This document shows positions 57,401 to 64,000 of a stretch of DNA of 64,000 nucleotides, piece after piece. Where the stretch lies: assembly GCA_043228905.1 (NCBI GenBank), contig JBHGNT010000012.1, positions 13,268,001-13,332,000 on the forward strand. The letters run 5' to 3'. Source of the stretch: Azolla caroliniana. Taxonomy: Eukaryota; Polypodiophyta. Each line of letters starts with the position of its first letter. Positions within the stretch are counted from its first letter, which is position 1. A program made the translations under genes and the position numbers. Below the pieces are notes generated by a model. That model ran no database searches and was not told where the DNA came from. It saw only the letters and a program-made list of their open reading frames with translations.

Positions 57401-60400
57401 CATGTAGCGACTTACCACACTTACTGCAAATGAGATATCTGGACGGGTGGGGGTCAAATAAATCAGCCGACCTACCAATCTTTGATACCTTTCACGATCC
57501 ACTTTCTCTCCTGCAAGTTCAGTTAGCTTGATCTTTTGGTCGATTGGAGAAGCTACATGCCTACATCCCAACATTCCAGTTTCTTTGAGAAGATCTAGTA
57601 CATATTTCCGCTGAGATAGAACAACTCCTTCTGCTCCACGAGCTACCTCAATTCCAAGAAAGTATCGTAGCAATCCTAGATCCTTCACCTCAAACTCTTT
57701 ACCCAATTGCATCTTCAGTTGAGCAATTTCTCCTTCATCGTTACCCGTGATAATTATATCATACATACGCAGCAAGCAATGTAGTATGCTCCTCGTGTTG
57801 TCGAAAGAACACTGTATGGTCTGCATTCGTCTGTTGGTATCCCATACCCACCATAGCCCTTCTTAACCTGTCGAACCAGGCTTGAGGAGATTGCTTCAGT
57901 CCATAAAGTGACTTCCTAAGTTTGCAAACCTTACCTATTGTTTGAATTGTACCGAAACCTGGGGGAACATCCATGTACACTTCCTCCATCAACTCTCCAT
58001 GAAGGAATGCATTTCTTACATCTAATTGATGTAATTTCCAATCCTTATTCACTGCTAAGGAAATAAGTCTTTTAACAGTGCTCATCTTCGCCACAGGTGC
58101 AAAAGTCTCGTAGTCAATGCCATATGTCTGACTATATCCTTTAGCCACCAATCGTGCCTTGTATCGATCTATTTTCCCCTCTAGGGTTTGTTTTATTGTA
58201 AACACCCATTTGCACCCAACCGCCTTCTTTCCTGGTGGTAGTGACACAATCTCCCAAGTTTTGTTCTTCTCAAGAGCTCCGAGTTCTTCTTGCATGGCTG
58301 CTTTCCATTTTGCATCTTCTTTAGCAACCTGTCAACACTTGGGTAAAGTGACAGAGTCTAATGATGCAATGAATGCTCTATGTGTTGCTGATATGTTAGA
58401 ATAAGAGATAAACTGAGCAATATCATAAGGAAACCCATAATGATTAGGAGGGACTCCTGCATTACTTTGAGGGATCCTCCTAATCTCTTAGGAGAAGGAG
58501 AGGAAATCATATCACCTGTGATTTCTGGGTTTGGGAGTTCTGTAGGTATTTTAGAAGTCGAGGCAGGTCGGGACATGGAACTTGATGGCACATGTGGCAC
58601 TGAAGATGTGTTCATATTTCCTTCTTTCTGCCTCCTCTTCCTTGTATACACCTTTAGCTCCCCCTCAGCTTGAGTCCCAACACATATAGGCTCCTCGTCT
58701 TCGTTTCCTTCTGCTTCCGTACCTCCTACGCTCACTTGTTTCTCAGCTGATGTAGGGATCAGTAAAGGAATTGATCCTATTTTTAGCAACCTGTCACGAT
58801 TATCTCCTTCCCTCATATTTTCAGTCTCAATTAAGTCATCAAAGGGTGAAGTTACCCCTTGTTTATAATATGGCTCTACCTCTCTGAAATGCACATCCAT
58901 GCTCACAAATAATCTCTTCTCTACTGGCCTCCAGCAAACATAGCCTTTTTGTGTGGCAGAGTATCCCACAAATACACATTTTACAGCTTTAGGATCAAGT
59001 TTTCCTACAGATGGTCTACTGTCCTTTACAAAACACACATATCCAAACATTTTCAAAGGAAGGATTCTAGAGTTATTGCCTTGCAACAACTCACATGGAG
59101 ACTTCCACTCCAATACTCTAGAGGGCATTCTATTGATCAATGTGGCAGCTGTCAAAATTGCCTGTCCCCACAACTGCTTTGGGACATTCATAGAGATCAT
59201 CATGCTTCTCGTTACCTCCAGAAGATGTCCATTCTTCCTCTCTGCTACTCCATTTTGTTCTGGTGTATATGGGCATGTAGTTTGATGTTGTATTCCTTGA
59301 TTTGAGAGGTATTCCTTAAATGTCATGTTAGCATACTCTGTTCCATTATCAGACCTCAACACTTTTACTACTGCACGATATCGAGTTTTACTTGCTCTAT
59401 GAAAATCTTTAAAACAAGCAAATACTAAATTCTTTTTCCTCATCAAATATAACCAAGTCACATGAGAGAAGCAATCAATGAAAGAGACAAAATATCGATA
59501 TCCATTAATAGAACTTGTGGAACATGGTGCCCAAACATCGGGGTGTATTACATCAAATGCACGGGAACTCCTATGACCTGAACTAGCATATGAGCTTTTA
59601 GTAAGCTTACCAATTTCAGAAAGGTGTGGATACACCCGACTCAAAACGCCATAAGAGGTATGTCCCATACGTTGGTGGTAAAGTGTCAACAACTCCTCAT
59701 AACTCATTTTAGATCCCCTTACATCCTATTCCCTCTACCATAGATGCTAATGCTGAATCCAGCCCTTCACGATCCAAATACCATAGTCCACTATGCCATG
59801 TGCCAGTCCCAAGTCTCCGACCTGTCCCTTTCTCCTAGAATATCACCTTGGGAATATCAAAAGAAACAACACATTTTAGTTGGTGTATGATAGAACTTAT
59901 GGATAATAAGTTTACTGGGAAAGGAGCATGCAACACATTAGACAACGTCACAGAGTCGGTACATTTTACTGTACCTATACCCCCTACAGGTTGTGTTGTA
60001 CCGTCAGCAATTTGAATGCTTTTTGGCATTGATAAGTGAGTATACAAGGAGAATTCACTAGCCTAGATGCACCAGAATCAATTATCCATTCTGGTGCAGA
60101 GGCAAGAGTACTTGTGTTGCTAGTACTTGTGGCCGAATAAGCATAGGTGGCAGTGTTACCTCTTGACATGAATGAAGTATCATTTGCGGCTCTTTGCTTC
60201 CTCCTAAGTATTTCTAAGAGAGCTTGATCCTCTTTGGTGAACACCACCTTAGTTCCTTCCTCTTCTTTTGCTACCATCAAGTTTGCATGGTAACCTTGTC
60301 TTGCACCTCTTCGCCCATCTTGAGGGGGAGTGTTGAGAATGTTTAAAAGTTATAACGGCTAGCCCAACGGCTAGTTAGTTTCAACAGCTAGGTAGCCCAA

Positions 60401-63400
60401 TGGCCAGATCTTGGCCTTTATAAAGAGGGACTTTCTCCTCATGTAAATAGAAGAGATCTCTGTATTTTTCTCCCTCCTACCTATGTATATTACTGAACAA
60501 ATGTGCTTTCTCATATTTCTTTACCTCATCAAGTGTGGGAATTTCAGCCTTGGCTAGAAGAACTGCCCTTCTTTGATCAAACGGCAGGTTGAGATGTTTC
60601 AAAAATTGCATGGTTCTTCTTTGAGCAGAAATTTCCTTGCTCTTACATTGAGGATGATTGCACATTGTCACAGGCGAGAAATGATTGTATTCTGCCCATA
60701 GACACTCCAGCTCTATGGCATATTCCTGAATCATCCTATCTCCCTGCCAAACAACATCTATCACTTGCTCAATTTGAAATACTCTCATGTTGTTTCCCCT
60801 CCCAGCATGTCTTTTGCAATTTCTCCCATATCTCCTTCACACTTCAAATTCCATCAACTGTTGTGGCGATTGATGGAATCATGGAGTTGAGAAGCCACGT
60901 GTACAAAGACATGTGGGTAGCTCTCCATGCTTTCCATTCATTGCTCGTTATGACAGGAGGTTCTTTCTCTTCTCCCGTTAGGTAGCCGTCAAGGTTTCTC
61001 CCTGTCAAGGCACCTATAATCCGACACAACTAGCTCAAGTATGTGGCTGGTCCATCGAGTTTGAACTCAACTGGGAGGAGTTCAAGTCGGGGTGGTGGTT
61101 GTGTTCCTGTCACACCTCTAGATGCTACAATCTCAGCCTGCTTCATGTATTTCACCAATGTTTTCACCTCATCCCAAATAAATTGGTATTTAGCATGTCC
61201 AGTTGTTTTCTAAGCATATACATCCATTTGGCAGCCATCCTCACATTAAAGTATAGATTTGCATGATCTGTCATCACGCCAACAGGTTTACTAGAGGTAG
61301 TGAAATATGTTATGACGGGTTGAAGGAATTGAGATCCCATCAAGAGAGGGATAAGATCAGCATAGTGGCGTCCACAATATTCTTGAAATTTAAAAGTAAC
61401 ATTGATATGGCTCTAGAAACTCCATACCTTCACGCAAGCATACCTGAACCTTCATGTAGATGTGGATAAATCACAAACGTTGAATCCCTGGAGAATGCAC
61501 TGAACTTATAGATGCCTTATGCAAGAATAGATAGGTACTTGATAAACAATGCTAAGTCTCAGGAAATCAATAAATTATGCATATGAATGTTCCTCTATGA
61601 CACATTGCTAAAAGAATAACATTTCTAACATCTAAATATTCATAATCTGTGATTTGACATTTTTGCATTGTGCAGTGTCTCTTCTCTTGCAGGGTTTATG
61701 TCAAATCAGGAGTCTAGTTTTGTAACCATAGGCCAGCGAGTTTTGGCAAATCCACTCAGGTATTTCACTATGCATGACTTCTCTATATGTTTCTGAGCAT
61801 GGTGTCCTGTATCTGATAATTTTATAGTCGTTGAAACAGGGTGCGTTTCCATTATGGGCATCCGGATGTTTTTGAAAGGCTTTTTCACATTAGTAGAGGT
61901 GGCATCAGCAAAGCTTCCAAAGGTGTTAACCTGAGTGAGGATATCTTTGCAGGTAGTGAAAACCACACAATGTGCCTTTCTAGTACGGCTTGCAGCTCAT
62001 AGACATTGCTTTTAAAATTTATGACCACATATTCAGGATTTAATACCACTTTGCGCCGTGGTCTTGTTACACACCACGAATACATACAAGTTGGAAAAGG
62101 AAGGGATGTGGGCCTGAATCAGATAAGCCTGTTTGAAGCCAAAATTGCGAATGGAAATGGTGAACAGACAATGAGTAGAGATGTGTATCGCCTTGGTCAT
62201 CGAATGGATTTCTTCAGGATGTTGTCTGTTTATTTCACAACTGTTGGGTTTTACTTCAACACTCTTGTGAGGAGATACTCTTGATTCTTTAATTTTTCTT
62301 TCTTTCCTCAGGGATTTTATGTTTATTTTGTTTCTGCACTTATGTTTGGCTTTAAGTTTTTTACTTGATTGCAGATTGTCGTACTTACTGTGTATGTATT
62401 CCTCTATGGGAGAATTTATCTTGCCCTTAGTGGTCTAGAAGCTAGCATGTACCACTACGCAGGCCTAGAAGATAATTCTTCTCTGCAGGCTGCCTTGGCA
62501 TCTCAATCATTTGTCCAGATTGGACTGTTAATGGCTCTTCCCATGGTGATAGAGATTGGACTCGAGCAAGGATTCCGTAAGGCCCTCAGTGAACTTATCA
62601 TAATGCAACTGCAACTTGCGTCAGTTTTTTTCACTTTTTCAATGGGTACAAAAGTTCACTTCTATGGGCGAACATTGCTTCATGGAGGTGCAAAATATAG
62701 GTCTACTGGACGTGGATTTGTCGTATTCCATGCTAAGTTTGCTGAAAATTACCGTCTCTACTCACGTAGCCATTTCACAAAAGGACTTGAGCTACTAATA
62801 CTTCTGATAGTGTATAATATATATGGAGTTACAGTGCATAAGACAGTTCCCTACCTACTCATTACATTCTCACTGTGGTTCCTAGTAGGGACATGGCTGT
62901 ATTCACCTTTCTTGTTTAATCCATCAGGATTTGAATGGCAAAAAATTGTTGATGATTGGGATGATTGGAACAAGTGGGTGAGCAATCGTGGTGGGATTGG
63001 GGTTCCATCAGACAAGAGTTGGGAGTCATGGTGGGATGAAGAACAAACTCATCTCAGTACTTCTGGGCTAAGGGGTCAAATTATCGAAATACTGCTGTCA
63101 ACGAGGTTCCTCTTATATCAGTATGGCCTTGTCTACCATCTAAACATTGCGCATGGCAACAAGAGTATTCTGGTGAGTCCAAACATCCATATGTTACATG
63201 TCAGATTAAAGGTTCCAGGTTGGAGCATTACGATTAATTAATATAAATATCCCAACTGCAGGTGTATGCTTTATCGTGGCTGGTCATTGTGTTTTTGTTG
63301 GCTTTGTTCAAGGTAAATTAGCAAATAACTATGTCATTCTTATAATGGAGCTCAATAACTTTTGATTAACATTGTAGTAACTACTGACTGCCAGGTGGTC

Positions 63401-63910
63401 TCTGAGGGAAGACGTCGGTTTAGTGCGGAATTTCAGCTTTTTTTCCGGCTCCTCAAGGGAGGGCTATTTCTTGCGGCTGTAGCAATTTTGATTGTCCTCT
63501 TTACAGTGGGGCAGCTTATAATTGCGGATTTATTGATCAGTCTGATTGCATTCCTCCCATCTGGCTGGGCAATTATTCAGGTAAACTAGTATTAATGATC
63601 TGTGGATGTGGATCTATTTCCTAGTAAAAATACTGCCTGAAAATTGAGCTTTGTGATGCCCTTCCTTTTGCAGATTTCTCAGGCATGTAGGCCAGTGGTG
63701 AGTAAGGCTGGTTTGTGGGAGTCTGTAAAAGCGCTGGCCCGAGGCTATGAGTACCTGATGGGCCTTGTATTATTCATGCCCATAGCTATACTGGCATGGT
63801 TCCCCTTCATTTCTGATTTTCAAACGCGACTGCTATTCAACCAGGCATTCAGTAGAGGATTGCAGATCTCACGTATCCTGGCTGGTAGAAAGGACAAGAA
63901 ATCCAATTGA
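39490..63910 (+). CDS. CALS5-like: Callose synthase (1,3-beta-glucan synthase), CALS5/GSL2-like
   Basis: The enzyme makes callose (1,3-beta-glucan) from UDP-glucose at the plasma membrane. I joined 40 exons in frame (5,808 nt, 1,935 aa; family usually 1,750-1,960): 39490-39670, 39883-39983, 40079-40203, 40685-40784, 40868-40978, 42526-42636, 42730-42822, 42925-43016, 45315-45441, 45518-45655, 46016-46092, 46174-46252, 46360-46485, 46584-46701, 46875-47206, 47437-47489, 47569-47629, 47793-47877, 47981-48030, 48119-48205, 49576-49887, 49978-50144, 50250-50370, 50446-50540, 51579-51726, 51829-51980, 52054-52163, 53109-53228, 53964-54032, 54088-54298, 54397-54517, 54598-54717, 54796-54911, 61676-61759, 61840-61952, 62037-62266, 62375-63172, 63262-63312, 63395-63580, 63674-63910. 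Every junction is GT-AG and phase-consistent. An N-terminal regulatory domain ([20 protein letters not shown]) is followed by FKS1 domain 1 ([20 protein letters not shown], about residues 320-420), a membrane cluster (about 470-720), the cytosolic glucan synthase domain (about 1030-1500; [57 protein letters not shown]) and a C-terminal membrane cluster. Motifs such as [28 protein letters not shown] and [17 protein letters not shown] resemble CALS5 best; orthology is inferred. Residue 1376 is Gly where plant homologues have Trp. Confidence 0.95.
41273..41495. repeat. Imperfect duplication in callose synthase intron 5
   Basis: About 92 bp beginning ATTCTTGTGATTAAAC occurs at 41273 and 41404 (offset 131 bp), ending GGGATAATTAGCATT in both. 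Intronic; probably a decayed mobile sequence. Confidence 0.85.
43120..43395 (+). repeat. Dispersed repeat copy 1 (intron 8)
   Basis: It shares order and sequence with 55950-56285 in intron 33: AAGACCAAACAAGAGATTACAT, TGTAAGATTCTCA, TCTTCGAAA-ATCTCTAGCA, GGAGATAATGGCCTTTAT and GATGACAAGGGTGG. Non-coding; an unnamed repeat family. Confidence 0.8.
48795..48833. repeat. Perfect 17-bp inverted repeat in intron 20
   Basis: Arm CTGATTCATGCCGACAA (48795-48811), loop AACCA, then the exact reverse complement (48817-48833). It would form a stable hairpin in the pre-mRNA or in single-stranded DNA. Confidence 0.92.
48905..49270 (-). pseudogene. LINE ORF1-like relic in intron 20 (antisense)
   Basis: A 121-codon minus-strand frame has an upstream coiled-coil-like part and then a pattern ([12 protein letters not shown]..., [27 protein letters not shown]) that resembles the RRM-like domain of LINE ORF1 proteins. 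No RT is nearby, so it is a fragment; the match is by pattern only. Confidence 0.35.
51049..51372 (+). pseudogene. Possible MCTP C-terminal gene fragment in intron 24
   Basis: A 107-codon frame lies between exons 24 and 25. The order RTPALR ... RVKKGDF ... [15 protein letters not shown] ... [15 protein letters not shown] resembles the membrane-linked C-terminal domain of multiple-C2 transmembrane proteins (pattern EPPLR, RRSKANF, SLLSG, TTVLVH, YPELI). It is not part of callose synthase; removing it gives the expected junction. An intron-held gene fragment is my inference. Confidence 0.3.
53361..53480. repeat. 40-bp tandem repeat, three copies (intron 28)
   Basis: AAATACACAACTTTATACTC starts at 53361, 53401 and 53440. 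A single copy with the same right flank (TTTGAAATGTTTGATAGTTT) lies at 55084-55155 in intron 33. Confidence 0.88.
54033..54087 (+). other. Unusually short (55-bp) intron 29
   Basis: Donor GTGAGT and acceptor CTTATAG. Reading through gives a TGA, so removal is required to keep the frame; splicing yields [11 protein letters not shown]..., which aligns with the expected variable segment. It is below the usual plant intron size of about 70 bp or more. Confidence 0.75.
55950..56285 (+). repeat. Dispersed repeat copy 2 (intron 33)
   Basis: Second copy of the repeat at 43120-43395, same orientation, with small insertions. Confidence 0.8.
56538..56745. repeat. Tandem duplication next to C3
   Basis: About 100 bp starting CATAGTGCATAGATTCCCATT is repeated at 56538 and 56639, with an extra piece in the second copy. 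Confidence 0.85.
56816..57826 (-). pseudogene. C3 RT end and RNase H
   Basis: The frame has [46 protein letters not shown] and RNase H ([63 protein letters not shown]). RNase H catalytic residues are present. It is separated from the upstream RT frame by a small deletion in the YVDD motif. Confidence 0.85.
57759..58295 (-). pseudogene. C3 reverse transcriptase, first half
   Basis: Copia [65 protein letters not shown] and [15 protein letters not shown]. The frame ends at YV-stop where YVDD should be. Confidence 0.85.
58358..59707 (-). pseudogene. C3 integrase and linker
   Basis: The HxxxH half is present ([11 protein letters not shown]), but the CxxC half is lost ([20 protein letters not shown]). 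Core residues: D in [11 protein letters not shown] in [12 protein letters not shown] in [13 protein letters not shown] long acidic linker follows, and the end is frameshifted relative to RT. Confidence 0.82.
59835..60303 (-). pseudogene. C3 gag C-terminus and protease
   Basis: The minus strand reads [38 protein letters not shown] and the protease site [16 protein letters not shown], then (another frame) [20 protein letters not shown]. Frameshift near 59990. Confidence 0.75.
60304..60498 (+). repeat. Inverted C3 polypurine tract and LTR inside gag
   Basis: The + strand reads CTTGAGGGGGAG then TGTTGAGAATGTTTAAAAG, the same polypurine-LTR border as at the element's own 3' end (56808, minus strand), but in the opposite orientation. 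A TTTATAAAG TATA-like motif and a possible TGAACA end follow. It separates two parts of one gag gene. Confidence 0.75.
60499..61230 (-). pseudogene. C3 gag, N-terminal part
   Basis: Frames on the minus strand give [85 protein letters not shown] and [21 protein letters not shown]: a copia gag_2-type protein with several stops and shifts. Confidence 0.75.
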
Positions 63911-64000
63911 GTAATGAGGGCTGCATTTAATGATATGTGTTTTTGGACAATCCTCGCATTAAGGGTAACAACATTCACATCAATCAGCTAAGCTCTGAGC
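63911..64000 (+). other. Start of callose synthase 3' UTR
   Basis: Sequence after the TGA stop; no poly(A) signal is evident before the window ends. Confidence 0.6.

Larger units (their letters stand above)
56760..61230 (-). mobile_element. Decayed Ty1/copia element C3 in callose synthase intron 33
   Basis: Antisense to the host gene. From the right: gag (about 61230-60499), an oppositely oriented LTR/polypurine piece (60304-60498), rest of gag and protease (60303-59835), integrase (59707-58700), RT (58295-57700), RNase H (to 56816), polypurine tract (CTTGAGGGGGAGC, 56809-56820) and about 48 bp of LTR start (56760-56807). The 5' LTR was not found. Many frameshifts. It accounts for about two-thirds of the 6.76-kb intron, yet the flanking exons remain spliceable. 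Confidence 0.85.

Noticed and set aside
39490-63910. Callose synthase as a pseudogene because of intron load
   Set aside because: All 40 exons join in phase with GT-AG sites and no internal stop; only one conserved residue change was seen.

Overview
The window is nuclear DNA of a land plant. It has plant-type LTR retrotransposons of both superfamilies, initiator-tRNA-Met primer sites, and a 40-exon callose synthase gene. The species cannot be named from the sequence. One Ty3/gypsy relic (24.1-29.3 kb) reminds me of elements common in ferns, lycophytes or gymnosperms, which is only a weak hint that this is not a flowering plant.

Layout. (1) Positions 1 to about 37.2 kb are a nested, scrambled retrotransposon cluster. 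Its main component is one Ty3/gypsy chromovirus family, called G1 here, present as six broken copies (A-F) plus a fragment at the left edge and eight whole or partial LTRs of about 455 bp. Copy A is split by an almost intact, young Ty1/copia element C1 (1683-7008; 613-bp LTRs, CATGT target duplication). A second copia family C2 (gag, protease, LTRs; 23.7-35.5 kb) is split by G1 copy E. A different gypsy element, G2 (24.1-29.3 kb), carries its own 1.39-kb insertion. A LINE reverse-transcriptase fragment and a tRNA-like tandem repeat lie at 10.6-11.7 kb. (2) From about 37.2 to 39.49 kb lie the probable promoter, a microsatellite-rich 5' leader and a leader intron. (3) Positions 39,490-63,910 hold one complete callose synthase (GSL/CALS) gene on the + strand. 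I could join 40 coding exons in frame into a predicted 1,935-residue protein, most like the CALS5/GSL2 type. Intron 33 is 6.8 kb long and holds a decayed antisense copia element (C3). Introns 20 and 24 hold a LINE ORF1-like relic and a possible fragment of another gene.

The callose synthase is the only host gene I can support; everything else is mobile DNA at different stages of decay. The most interesting non-standard signals are in the G1 leader between primer site and gag: a roughly 57-bp-period array of small GAGGT/ACCTC stem-loops with apparent paired changes between copies, a second long hairpin, and splice-like borders. There are also several inverted or fold-back junctions inside G1 and C3, and an in-frame stop shared by two G1 pol genes.
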